A stretch of DNA of 64,000 bases from positions 4,910,482 through 4,974,481 of the forward strand of contig JAPWDM010000017.1 of assembly GCA_035578155.1 (NCBI GenBank). Direction: 5' to 3'. The notes under the pieces are model-generated. The model worked only from the letters and a program-made list of their open reading frames with translations, was not told where the DNA came from and did no database searches. The position numbers and the translations under genes were made by a program. This document shows positions 35,991 to 46,272 of this stretch, one piece after another. The DNA comes from Brachynemurus nebulosus (taxonomy: Eukaryota; Arthropoda; Insecta; Neuroptera; Myrmeleontidae). Each line of letters opens with the position of its first letter. The stretch's first letter is position 1.

Positions 35991-36411
35991 TCACCTGCAG
36001 CAGACCTGTCTATTTTTCAGTAAATTTGCACAGTCTTGCCAATCTTCACTTTTTATCACCCCCAATGAGCCCATACGCGAAATAACTTTTGAATTTGTAT
36101 GTGAAAAGAGTTTTGTTGCAAATTTTACTTTTTGCCTTCCTGCATTTTTAACATTTAAATGATGGTCAGTTATTTTGTGGGCTATATTTAAATCATTATT
36201 TTTATTTTTCAAAAGTTCCAACAGAGGTCTCTTAGTTACTAGTTTACCATTAATATAAAATTCTGAATCCAAGAAATGGTTTCGGATTAATTTTATTAAG
36301 TGTGGCACGTCTCCAAATGCGTAAACCCTAAAAAAATAAAATCAAGACAATTTTAAATTATTATACACGATTCACTTACATTTCATTCATTTTAGTGGGA
36401 TGTGAAAAGAA
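35991..36411 (-). pseudogene. P-like transposase GTP-binding-region exons with a 52-bp intron
   Basis: Coding sequence resumes after the inserted transposon at 36411-36380, then a GTAAGT...TTTTTTTAG intron (36379-36328), then an exon from 36327 to 35991. Joined, the boundary gives a VYAFGDVPHLIKLIRN stretch followed by KITDHHLNVKNAGRQKVKFA and TKLFSHTNSK, all typical of the GTP-binding insertion domain of P/THAP9 transposases. Splice signals and frame are intact, which argues that these are genuine exons. The frame ends at 35991, short of the full-length C-terminus. Confidence 0.7.
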
Positions 36412-36416
36412 TGGAG

Positions 36417-38443
36417 GGTCAATCCATATCAAGTGATCCAAAGAAAATTACCTTACTATTTTATATTAACCTAAGATTTTGTCCTCCGGTTATACTAGGT
36501 GAAAGAAGAAAGAAACCAAAAGATTTTGTTTTTATCTCATGTATTTTTTTATTAAACAATTTTTTAAATTGTGAAAAATGTGAAATTTAGACACACATTG
36601 TTTTACGTTTCTAGCTATATCTCGGCTTAGGATAAAGATATATTTTGGAGCAAAATACCATTTATTTCAGAAATTTACAAGCTTTAAAATGATATGCAAC
36701 AAGCTAATTTCAAAAAAATTATAACTCTTAATTCTTTAACTTAAATTTTGAAAAGGTTATTCCAGAAAAATAATATCTCAAATCGTTTTGAAAAATTTTT
36801 AGGTAATTACTTAAGTATTTGTCTACAAACAAACAAAATTCTAAGTTGGGATCTTATTGGGATCATATTTAAAAAAAAATGTTTCTCCCAAAAACACTCC
36901 CAAAAGTTATTATAATTTCTACTATCCTTTTTCAATACATTAGATAGTAGATCTCGTGAGAGATAGCTATATTACGAGTTTGTTTAAAACATAAATTTAT
37001 GTGGATGAATCATTTCCAGTTGTCGTTCTTTTCACTATAACTATGGTTCTTTTTTTGAAGCAAGTATTTACGTTGTATACCACTGAAAATTATGACGATC
37101 ATGACAACAATCCAATATCAGCAATTTAAAAGACTAGTGTGATAATAACGCTTTAATGTAGTGGTATCTTTTTATACCCCTGACTCAAAGTTAGTATTCC
37201 TTTAAGAAATATGTCTTGTCATTTATTAGATAAAGCAAAATATATTATAGAAATTCAAATAACTGCTGCTATTTTTTTCTGTAATGATAATTTAATTTTT
37301 TAAACGACTTTTTGAGTTGTCTTTCTATACATTTCTATGGTTGAACACCGAATTGCTGGATCAGATTGAATATAAAGACTGGAGTTAGACAACCCACTTT
37401 TACAAACTAGCAACACTTTCAATAACATACTGGGGTTACACAACCCGCTTTTAGAAACACTGAAGAATTAACTGAACTGCACTGCTTAAGGACTGGCATG
37501 AGTTCGATTCATATTTAAAGTTCTGCTTGCAAGATCCTACTTGTCTGTTTCTTGCCACAGCCTGACTGTCTCAGGGCAAATAAAATAACTGGATCTTTAT
37601 CAGAACTTATTGAAACTCACAGAGTTTCTTCAGTGGCGTAGCTAGGCGTGGGCGATGTGGGCCCACGCCCACGGCCTCGCACTTAAAGGGACCTCGCGAG
37701 TGACTGTTTTTCTTTTTTTTTCCTTTGATTGTCCCCTAATTTTTAAGACAGAAATTTTAAAAAACAAAATTAAAGAGGGCCTTGCAAAAATTATCTTGCC
37801 CACTCCCCATTTTCGTCTTGCGACGCCACTGAGTATCTCCCATAACATACATAAAATTACCATTTACACATATAAACCCTATATCTCTTAATAAACTGAG
37901 TTATAATCCATCAAAAACTAACTTCAAGATCCTTTAAATACGTTTTTTAACGTCTCTTCATAGATATATTTAAAAATATATATGATCCCATGAAGGTTCC
38001 AACTTGATTTTTTTAAATTTTGTTTATAAAAGTTAAAAGAATAACCAGGATTTTTTTCGAAACTTTTGAGAATATTATTTCTTTGGAATCTTCTTTGAAA
38101 TTTTGAGTTTTTATATAAAAAAATTTAGTTGCTTTAAACACACACTTGTAATATATCAAATTAAAGCTTAAGCAATTCTGAAGAGAATGGTGTTATTTTT
38201 ATATTTCTATCACAACCCTAAACGGAGTTACAGTAAAAAACGTATTATGTTACACTGCAAAATTTCCGAATTTTCCAAATTTCAAAATTATTTAAAAAGG
38301 CAACCATAAGTGATAAAAATCTGAAATTTGAAATTTGTACTAAGTTAGAGTAGCTCTTCAAGAAAATCAAAAGAAAAAAAATATTGAGTGAGGTCAGGTA
38401 AAAAATTTATTCAAATTTGGATCACTTGATATGAATTGACTCT
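36417..38443. mobile_element. 2-kb TIR transposon inserted in a transposase exon
   Basis: Ends carry inverted GTCAATYCATATCAAGTGAT plus CCAAA. TGGAG occurs at 36412-36416 and 38444-38448, a probable 5-bp target duplication. Removing the element and one TGGAG copy restores the P-like reading frame across the joint. No transposase is recognised inside. A smaller hAT-type MITE (37632-37831) is nested in it. Confidence 0.7.
37632..37831. mobile_element. hAT-type MITE, ~200 bp
   Basis: Starts CAGTGGCGTAGCTAGGCG and ends, inverted, CAGTGGCGTCGCAAGACG, a classic hAT-like terminus. Flanking octamers AGTTTCTT and AGTATCTC agree at 6 of 8 positions. The frames across it are not genes. Confidence 0.75.
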
Positions 38444-38784
38444 GGAGCTTCTTCGGTTATCCCAAGTGATATCCAGAATCCTCTGTTTCCGCCTCCTAAA
38501 TCATTTATTATTGCCACAACGTTAAATCCAATTTTTTTCAGCTTTTTAATTATTCCAAATAAAAGTGGTTTGTTTAATTTACGATCAAAATCGTAAAACA
38601 ATGACTGTTTCCAATCGGAAAATATACCACGCCCCATTATTACTTGGACGTAATTGGCAGGCTTTAAAAAGATATCACTGTTTCGGTCATATTCATACGA
38701 CTTTTTAACTTTCATTTCATTGGCCATAAAAACGCAAACTTTGTCAATTTCCGGTAGAGAATGTGATTCCGTCAGTTTAAACAC
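38444..38784 (-). pseudogene. P-like transposase RNase H-like segment
   Basis: The frame includes LPEIDKVCVFMANEMKVKKS, YVQVIMGRGIFSDWKQSLFY and IINDLGGGNRGFWISLGI, which follow the order of the Tnp_P_element catalytic core found in P elements and THAP9. The open frame runs on into the inserted transposon and ends artificially there. The homologous sequence resumes at 36411, beyond the insertion. It is preceded by a stop and frame break, so the gene is dead as it stands. Confidence 0.7.
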
Positions 38785-38788
38785 AAAA

Positions 38789-39022
38789 TTAAAATTTCTG
38801 GAGAAATGTCAATTTTATTTGCCTATCTACGCAGCGTAGTCTCTCCTGGAAGTGGGTGATGCAACATTTACCAACCCATTCTTTACACAAAGAATCATCT
38901 TTTGAGAACTGAAAATAGGTTACATTATTAATCACATCATTAATTTTAAGTTTTTTATTATTGTTGCTATTGCAACCAAACACAGCGCACATAACCATCA
39001 CCAAAGTTATTAAATATGCCAA
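38789..39022 (-). pseudogene. THAP zinc-finger exon of P-like transposase
   Basis: The frame contains MCAVFGCNSNNN, YFQFSKDDSLCKEW and KCCITHF. This matches the THAP zinc finger (C-x2/4-C ... C-x2-H, with the conserved F-x-F-P/S-K-D and KEW signatures), which binds transposon ends in P elements. The stretch between KEW and CCITHF is about a dozen residues shorter than usual. The likely start is the internal M before CAVFGC. The segment linking it to the catalytic domain (~150 residues) is absent. Confidence 0.65.
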
Positions 39023-39639
39023 ATATAGAAATATCTTTCTGCATGACAGATTATGTCATTCAAATCAGTTAAAAATTTCTGTTTTAGTTATCTAGGAACA
39101 CGAGTTTTACTAAATAGCCATCTATGTAGCATAAATACAATTATCATTTAGCTATTTTCCGTAATTGTGAGGCTTGTTTGAAGTAGGCACTCTTAAACTT
39201 ACCAAAATTCACTTAAATAAATCACTTTTAAGCGCGAAAGTTTTAAAATTTAAAAAAAAAAAAAACTTAGATAAAAATTTTTATTTTTTTATTTTTGGTT
39301 ATTGTTGCTTTATTGAATAATTTTTATCAACAAATAAGTATACTATTCCATTTAAAAAAAGGTAAGTTTGTATCGTATTTCGAAAACCACAAGAGCTATA
39401 AAGCTCCTGATTATCGCAATTGGTTGTCCCCGTCGATATCTATAACTCTTATTTGAATAATTTTTCGATTAAATCAACGGTTTGGCTGTGATAAAAATGG
39501 CAACTCCCGAAAAACTCATCCTGTATATATATATCAGACTTTTTTTTTACATAATCGTGTTCTATGGGTCCGAAAACGGATAGCACCCCTACTCTCGCCT
39601 CTCGCCCTTCTTATCGTATAGGCTAAAAATTCGACTAAA

Positions 39640-39999
39640 AACACCAAATTAACATATTATCCAGTTACTGAAATGACTGATCTAAATTGGAAGAAATTTT
39701 TTGTATAGACAAAATTTATCTTGAATTAACACATAAAATAATTTTATCCCGATTGAAAGTTCCTGTGGGACACTAAATTAGTTATTACATTACACTGAAA
39801 TGACTGAACTAAATGTGATGAAACTTGGTGTACAAACGCTATTTACCTTTAATCCGCACCTAGGATGATTTTGTTTCGATAGGTTTTTCGATAGGACAAA
39901 ACTAATCATTCAATCACGACAAAATAACTGAATCAATTTCGAGAATTTGGTAGAGAGACATTAAGTCTCAATTAATACAGAATAATTTATTATCGATTA
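39640..39999. repeat. Degenerate ~120-bp repeats
   Basis: ACTGAAATGACTGA-like phrases followed by AAATTGG and GAAACTTGG recur near 39663, 39795 and 39925. The units are too diverged to define further. Confidence 0.45.
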
Positions 40000-40331
40000 G
40001 AGATGGAAATCGGCCCGAGAGTTTTAAAGGTCCTCTCGAGTCTTACCGGCGGGAACAGGAACGGGCGGATGTGAAAATTTTTTGACAGGAATGGAAACGG
40101 GCGGGAGTGGATAAATATGCTGGGAGTGTTACATTTTTTTGTTTCGTTATTTAAAATTAAAATTTTTTTGATAAAGCGGGACCGGAAATAAAGAAAACGG
40201 GTTCGGGAGTAATTTGAAGGAAACGGGCAGAAGTGACAATTTTTCGACGGGAATGGGAGTGAACGGGAACGATAGGTATAATCGTGAGTGGGCGGGAATG
40301 GATTAAGAAAATCACTCCGGTGAGCATCTCT
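40000..40331. mobile_element. MITE with TAGAGATG ends and GGGCGGGA-type repeats
   Basis: TAGAGATGGAAATCGGCCC at the left and a closing GAGCATCTCTA. The interior repeats GGGAACGGGCGG-like purine-rich motifs, a marked strand-composition bias. No 8-bp duplication is seen. Confidence 0.55.
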
Positions 40332-40400
40332 ACTACTGACTGAAGATTCATGTGCAATAAATTACTTAGTTACACTCAGTTTATTAAATATAAGGTTTTA

Positions 40401-41619
40401 CAGTGGCCATCCAATGGTAGGTACTCCGATTTTACGTAGTGACGTCAGCGATTTAGTGGGGTTCTCCTCTCACAGATATGTTGTTGTTTGTTTGTGTTGG
40501 TGAAAATTTATGTACCAAGCCAGAGTCAGGGCCGTAGGTAATATTGTCTGAGGGTCTCGTAGCCTTTAAAAATTTTAAAGTTTCACTACAGATATATATG
40601 CACATATTCTGTATACGTAATATGCAAAATGCATATGCAAAATGAGTAACGTAAAATTCTAGAATATTCTAATCGTCAACTAGCAGAGATATCAAAAAAC
40701 GGACTTCACCGTTGAATTGGTCAATAAAAATGAGATTAAGCAGTGTAATTTGACAAAAATTCTAGAATGTTCTATTTGTCAACTAGCAAAAATATTAAAA
40801 AATCAATTGTATCATTTAATTGTCCATTGAAAAAGAGGTCAAATTACACATTTTGACAAATTTTCTAGAATATTCTATTCATCAACTAGCAAAGATATTC
40901 AAAAACAAACGTCTCCATTGAATTGGGTACCAAAAAAGACACCAAATAACACATTTTGAGAAATGTTCTAGAATATTCTATTTGTCAACTAACAAAAATA
41001 TTGGGAAATCTACTGCACCACTTAATTGTCCAACCGAAATTAAACTAATGTAAACCAAATATCTGATTTTGACAAACAATTTTTGCAATTTGACGAATAG
41101 AATATTCTAGAACATTTATCAAAATGTGCTATTCCGTCTTTTATTCGATAACCAATTAAATGGTGCAGTCGATTTTTCGATATCTTTGTTAGTTGACGAA
41201 TAGAACATTCTAGAATTTTTGTCAAAATGCGCTGCTTAATCTAATTTTTAGTGCCCAATTCAATAGTGAAGTTCGTTTTTTGATATTTTTGCTAGTTCAC
41301 GAGTAGAATATTCTAGAATTTTTTCAGCTTCTGCTATTTGGCGTCTTTTAGGTTGATGAATGCGATAGTGAAGTTGATTTTTCGACAGTTTTCTAAAAGT
41401 TGTCACTCATTTTCATTAGTATAACATTCGATTTCCTTTGTCTACACAACCGAATTTTAGGTGTAAATTGTCTCTTAAGATAATATTGTTTTAAACAAAT
41501 TCAGATAATAATATTTACCAACCCCCGAAACAAAAGTTTACCGACGCTCCTGATCTTCCGATTTTACGTACTTCCCCTTAAATTTGCACCGACCACTACG
41601 TAAAATTAGATTTGTGGTG
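40401..41619. mobile_element. TA-flanked element with 103-bp HSE repeats, copy 2
   Basis: Related to 5527-7515 by layout: a terminal region with ATTTTACGTAGTG in inverted copies, a CCTCTCACAGAT stretch, then 103-bp direct repeats (40650-41000) and inverted repeats (41090-41330), then TTTTACGTACTTCCCC. TA lies outside each end (40399-40400, 41620-41621). The overall sequence is strongly diverged from copy 1. No transposase is present. Confidence 0.65.
40650..41330. repeat. 103-bp repeats with consensus heat-shock elements, opposed arrays
   Basis: TTCnnGAAnnTTC starts at 40657, 40760, 40863 and 40966. The reverse form GAAnnTTCnnGAA starts at 41100, 41203 and 41306. Every step within each array is exactly 103 bp, as in the copy at 5.9-7.2 kb, although the sequence between sites has diverged. 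Confidence 0.9.
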
Positions 41620-41876
41620 TATAAAGTTTTATTATAATTGAATTTATGGAGGTGTAAGTATAAATTAGGTCAGTTATTTAAATCAGATGCATAGCAATAA
41701 CCCAAACAGGGTTTGGAAACTGGGCCGTTACTGGTATATTACTGGGTTATACATATGAATTAATGGCCAATGATTGGCGCCATTAACGGTCAATTAATGG
41801 ATGTCTACTGGATAATAACATCGGACCTACTGGCACGATAATTGATCGATTTTCGTATTTGTAATCAGGCCATTAA

Positions 41877-42110
41877 TGGCTGGAAAAAAAAAATTCAGGC
41901 CCATTAATGGCTAAAAAATTAAAAATATCAGGCCCATTTATGGTTAAAGAATTAAAAATCTGAGGCCCATTAATAACTAAAAAATTAAAAAATCCTGACC
42001 CATTAACAGCTAATAAATTAAAATGCTCAGGACTATTAAATTAAAAAACTAAGGCCCATTAATGGCTAAAAAAATAAGAAACCCAGGCCCATTAATGGCT
42101 AAAAAATCTC
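41877..42110. repeat. GGCCCATTAATGGC minisatellite, ~33-bp unit
   Basis: About seven units of CAGGCCCATTAATGGC followed by TAAAAAATTAAAAAT-like spacer. The unit is partly palindromic (CCATTAATGG). The upstream 41690-41876 contains looser GGCCRTTAMTGG motifs. Confidence 0.8.
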
Positions 42111-42236
42111 AATCTCAAAAAAATGAACTATAAAATTGTTCAATTTAATTTTTATTTTTGAAGCTCAGTACAATAAAAAATGATATTGCAGAAAGATTAA
42201 AATTAAAAGATTTTTAGTTTTTATTATACTCATGTA

Positions 42237-42855
42237 CCGTAAAATGGAGTCACAACGAATAGCAAGGTAAACAGAGAAAAAATGAATAAAATCAAATAAA
42301 ATAAAGGTGCTGATAACGTGTAGGTACATTTTACGTGCATTTTCAAGGATCAAGTAAAAATATACGTATACGTTTAATTGGTATATATAAAATCTAGTAA
42401 TCCGCACATAATTTGTATAATATATATTTATATGCCAATTGAACGTATACGCATATTTTTACTTGTTACTAGTTCTAATTTTACCAGCAGACGCGGACGT
42501 AACCTTTACGTCGCCAATAAACAAATTGTATTTTGTTATCTTTTTGAATAAAATTTTTATTTTTACAATAATAAAAATTGTCTAAATAAAAATATTGTTG
42601 TTTTTATTTCAAAACCTACTAAATTTCAATTAATTTTCAAAACTTACTAATTACTCATTTTTATCAGGAACTTCATAAAAATTTATTATTTACCTATTAT
42701 TTACGTTCGCTACTTTCTAAAAAATTTTTCTGAGTTTTGAATTAAAAAAAAAAATATTATTTGAATACTTAGTAACTTTTGGAAATAGGCGATTTAGGTA
42801 AGAAAATGTACGAAAATCAAATATCAAAAATGTCCCGGTTCACTCCATTTTACGG
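42237..42855. mobile_element. TA-flanked MITE, 619 bp
   Basis: CCGTAAAATGGAGT at both ends in inverted orientation, with TA immediately outside (42235-42236, 42856-42857), as for mariner/pogo-type elements. A small hairpin (42355-42394 with 42432-42472) is internal. It cuts into the DUF4806-like pseudogene on its right. Confidence 0.75.
42355..42472. repeat. Hairpin, ~40-bp arms
   Basis: AAGTAAAAATATACGTATAC at 42355 is repeated inverted at the right edge near 42472, with the AATTGG core also paired. It lies inside the TA-flanked MITE. Confidence 0.7.
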
Positions 42856-42859
42856 TAAT

Positions 42860-43218
42860 ATAATTTTTTTTGATTAATCGATTGCTGATAGTCGATGTGG
42901 CTGCTGAAAATCGATGTTTGATTGCTGGTATCTTGATTTTCTCCTCCCTTCCTGATCAAATGTGCCAGTAAGCCAACGTCCCGACAAACTAAAGAGTTTT
43001 TAACTTCAAATTTTTCTTCCGAAACAACTAAAAATTTATACAAATTGAAAATATTCAATAATACAAAGGAATCATCTTTCCAAATATATACTCACTTTTT
43101 AAACATGCGAAAGTTTCAGTTCCGCTGAAATCTCGTCTTCCTATACCTCTAATTACTTTCCCAGTTCCTGAATAATGTGTTTCCACATTTTTTGCTAAAG
43201 TGGCCGACAGTATTTTTT

Positions 43219-43274
<56 letters not shown>

Positions 43275-43521
43275 CTTTATTCCATCGACAGTATAGAATT
43301 ACAGTATAGAATGCGTCAAAATTAGTAGTAGTATATATTCCATTTCTTCAGTAGTTACTGATGTATAGCAACATAAATCTTGCAAGTACTGGTACTCTTC
43401 GCTGGGAGGCTAGCAGCATTTTAATGTGTGGTCATCTGTCCATGTTACTGGGACCATTTCAATTAAATACTGTTTACTTCGTGGTAAAAATACCACAACA
43501 GCGTAAGTTCCTTTTGACATC
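42860..43521 (-). pseudogene. DUF4806-like gene remnant, three pieces
   Basis: A minus-strand exon opens after a good acceptor (TTTCAATTTTAG) at 43521. It reads MSKGTYAVVVFL, then VEMVPVTW-like EMVPVTWTDD, then KCC-stop-PPSEEYQ, where TAG replaces the Trp expected in the WPP motif. That resembles the N-terminus of insect DUF4806-type proteins. A (TAA)n tract interrupts it. A second piece (43219-43083) ends at GTGAGT, a donor-like site, and a third (43075-42860) reads DDSFVLLNIFNLYKFLVV and VCRDVGLLAHLIRKGG with a frame change between. The right TIR of the MITE at 42237-42855 truncates it. Family call is tentative, and it could be repeat-borne. Confidence 0.35.
43219..43274. repeat. (TAA)n microsatellite
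   Basis: About 18 AAT/TAA triplets. Such tracts often mark LINE 3' ends, and a comparable tract ends the nested LINE at 47233, but no LINE coding sequence adjoins this one. Confidence 0.95.
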
Positions 43522-44024
43522 TAAAATTGAAAAATAATATCTATAAAAACATTAAAAACCAATTTTATGATGTTTACATTAATAGCATTCTATCTTTTGC
43601 ATATTAAATCTGTATAAATATTACATTAACAATAAAACTGAAAATTAATCAGATATTGTGAATTTGTAAAAGAAAATTCAAAAACAATCCTTAACTAAAA
43701 AAAAATTGTGTTCGATTAAAATTTTTGAAAATCTATTTCAATTTAGTATAATTACTTTTACAAAGATTTTCATATTAATATTTAATTATCAACAACCTTA
43801 ATTTATTTAATTATCAACAATATTTACTTATATTTACTTAATTATCAACAATATTACTATAAATTAAAAATTAGTTTTTTTGTTACTTCTGTTCATAAGA
43901 ATCTAAAGAAACTTCCCAAATAAAGTGTTAGGTATTTTATTACGCACATAGCCGCTTTAAGAAACAAAACATAATTTCACAATATTTCTAGTACCTACTG
44001 CGTTATACGTCTATATAAATAGTA
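43522..44024. other. AT-rich non-coding DNA
   Basis: Probably intronic or flanking to the pseudogene. No other feature is recognised. Confidence 0.35.
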
Positions 44025-44374
44025 CCATCAGTTGGGGCGAATCTAGACAGAGCTGCCTCTCGATATTTCTTCGTCAGTGTTATGACCGTACAAGGTCATA
44101 GATCAATTCATGCTACTGAATTTTGTCAGTTATGAGTTAGTCATCAAAGAAAAGCGGTGAATGTGACATCTTTGTATTTTCTTATTTTACAGGCGCATTG
44201 TTTATAATTTTTAAAAATAACGCGCGTTTTGAAATCTTGTAAAGAAACTGCTGTACAAAAAAAAAAACAGTTATATATATAAAGTAGGGACTGGCAACAA
44301 AATGTTTGGCGTTTTTTTAACAATATATGTACCAAAAATGAAAACTGTATTGTGCTTAATTTTTTTTTTATAAA

Positions 44375-44863
44375 TTGATTAACAAAAAATTGTCTATAGG
44401 TGAGGCGAATTCATACACTATATTGCGTCAGTATAAAAAGAAAGTGGGTATAAACTACATAAACTGTAGTCTAGATAACATAAAATGGGCTCTTTTCGAC
44501 AGAGGCGCAACAACCGGGGAGGTCCAAATTGGTCCGGACCCCCTAAAATTACCTGAAAATTTTCCTTCAATTTATTTTATTTATATTAAAAGGTAAAATT
44601 TTTAGTGGTTTACTAATATTTTTTATTTGAAAATCAAATTTTCGGAGACGTCATTTTATTACAACGTTTTCCATTGTGATTGGAGAACTGCGTTATCAAA
44701 AAATTTAATAATTTAAATTTTTGTTGGACCCCCTGTAGATATGTAGTTGTTGCGCCCCTGCTTTCCGATATTAAAAATAAAAGAAAATCGCTCAGACAAG
44801 CTGGTGAATATTTCCATGTTCCCAAATCGACCTTGCATGATAGACTCAAAGGCAAATCGAAAT
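44375..44863 (+). pseudogene. pogo transposase N-terminal exon (psq HTH), split by a MITE
   Basis: The frame up to 44499 reads RQYKKKVGINYINCSLDNIK then WALF. After the 261-bp MITE it resumes (44769 on) with DIKNKRKSLRQAGEYF and HVPKSTLHDRLKGKSK. KSLRQA...F.VPKSTLHDR is the hallmark of the psq/pogo HTH that binds transposon ends. Excision of the MITE with one 8-bp duplication leaves the frame open across the joint. A stop follows shortly, and no catalytic domain remains. Confidence 0.75.
44500..44760. mobile_element. hAT-type MITE, 261 bp, in the pogo exon
   Basis: CAGAGGCGCAACAAC at the left and inverted CAGGGGCGCAACAAC at the right. Flanking octamers CTTTTCGA (44492-44499) and CTTTCCGA (44761-44768) differ at one base, the 8-bp duplication of hAT insertion. 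Confidence 0.85.
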
Positions 44864-45246
44864 AAAATTCATTTAAATCCAGAATGTTTTATTCCACCCA
44901 TCAAAAGTCGTTCACTGATGCAGCTATTTAGTTTAGCGAATTTTCAGATTGGAAATTCAGCTATTTTTATCTTTTTTTGTCCGATTTTACCCATATGCAT
45001 GACTGAATGTGATTTATATTGCAAATAAACCACTGTCTCGATTCGCCCCACACATAAGGGCGAATCTAGACACTATAAAACCAAAAAAAAAGTTGCAGTA
45101 CCAATTTTGATATTTTTATTACTGCCCTATATGCTCGTGATATTAAAGCATTCAAATAATTTCTTTAGAATTTTTTTATATAAACTCTAAACAATTTATT
45201 GCCAGAAAACTGAAAAAATCGTCTACCTTCGCCCCAACTGACGGTA

Positions 45247-45721
45247 TCTTTCAATTCGTCCGTTCAAACTGTTCAAATATACTTGAAAAACGTTGTTAAA
45301 CAGATCTTTAAATTTTATATCTAATTAATAATTTTTAATTACAGTATATACTAAACTTTATTAAAAAGTCAATTTACGGAATATTGTTTCTAAAAACGAC
45401 CATATAACATTGGAGTTTATTTAAATTTAAAATCTAGATGACAAACAAACAAAATAACCGTTAGTTGATGACTGTTTATCTCAGTAATTTTTAATAAATG
45501 ACAGGACAGCTAAAAATTTTTACAATTTGTTATTTTGTTATTACAATTGGTGTTTATTTTGTTACAAAAAAGCATTTTTAGGTTTTTCAAGATAAAACGC
45601 CTAGGTAAATCCAAAGTATACAAAGCCAGACAAAAAAGTAACTGTTTTGCATTAATGAGTATACACGTATTAGAGCGAGCAATTATGAAATTTGTGTACT
45701 AATGTACCTAATTTAAGATTA
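45247..45721. other. AT-rich non-coding DNA
   Basis: No gene or repeat boundary is recognised. Confidence 0.4.
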
Positions 45722-45918
45722 TAATTTCAAATATTATCGAGTGCTTGTGAGACACTACTACGTATGACAAACTTTTGTCTGCATTTCAACACACGCGTTA
45801 TTGATATGTTTACTAATCTTTCAGCTAAACTGAAACTTTAAGACTCGATTTCTTTGGTATAGTATGACCAAAAACCACATGTAAATTAAAAATCACAAAG
45901 TGATTGAAAAAATTATCC

Positions 45919-45990
45919 GGATCGGCCGGGAATCGAACCCAGGATCTTCTGGTAACTAGCCAGACGTGCTAACCTCTACACCAACGATCC
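45919..45990 (-). tRNA. tRNA-Thr(AGT)-like sequence, complete cloverleaf (gene or SINE head)
   Basis: The 72-nt sequence folds as 7-bp acceptor (one T-C mismatch at pair 7), 4-bp D stem, TCTGG/CCAGA anticodon stem with loop CTAGTTA (anticodon AGT, reading ACU), 5-nt variable arm and CTGGG/CCCGG T stem. A box TGGTGTAGAGG and B box GGTTCGATTCC are both consensus. No terminal CCA is encoded. The acceptor mismatch and the near-identical second copy in a longer repeat favour a pseudo-tRNA or SINE head over a working gene. Confidence 0.6.
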
Positions 45991-46272
45991 CATGCTCGGT
46001 AAGCGGTCGAGCCGGACACCCATTCAATCACCTGTGTATTAGTACTCTCTCTGATTCGAGAAACAGTTACAATTTTAATTTCAAGTATTATCGAGTGCTT
46101 GTGAGACACTACTACGTATGACAAACTTTTGTCTGCATTTCAACACACGCGTTATTGATATGTTCACTAATCGTTCAGCTAAACTGAAACTTTAAGACTC
46201 GATTTCTTTGGTATAGTATGACTAAAAACCACATGTAAATTAAAAATCACAACGTGATTGAAAAAATTATCC

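Larger units (their letters stand above)
34253..39518 (-). mobile_element. P-like DNA transposon, copy 2, with transposase exons
   Basis: Inverted ends begin TGAGTTTTTCAGGAG at 34253 and TGAGTTTTTCGGGAG at 39518 (inverted). The ends may extend a few bases outward to TACAGG. TA-repeat flanks on both sides fit an 8-bp TATATATA duplication but cannot prove it. Minus-strand exons of a P/THAP9-type transposase are at 39022-38789, 38784-38444, 36411-36380 and 36327-35991. A 2-kb transposon and a hAT MITE interrupt it. Confidence 0.75.
33489..39650. repeat. Inverted repeat enclosing P-like copy 2
   Basis: 33489-33612 is repeated inverted at about 39540-39650 (shared GCTATCCGTTTTCGGACCC and TTTTTAGTCGAATTTTT). 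The P-like copy and two (TA)n tracts lie between. The simplest reading is an older TIR element whose TA-rich centre received the P-like transposon. Confidence 0.7.
44025..45244 (+). mobile_element. pogo-type DNA transposon, internally deleted
   Basis: CCRTCAGTTGGGGCGAA forms both inverted ends, with TA outside each (44023-44024, 45245-45246). A plus-strand exon encodes the psq-type helix-turn-helix of a pogo-family transposase. An extra inverted GGGGCGAATC pair lies inside near 45039-45070. The DDE catalytic region is absent, so it is non-autonomous. Confidence 0.8.

Noticed and set aside
43219..43274. LINE 3' tail inferred from (TAA)n
   Set aside because: No LINE coding sequence or 3' UTR similarity adjoins it, so I left it as a microsatellite.
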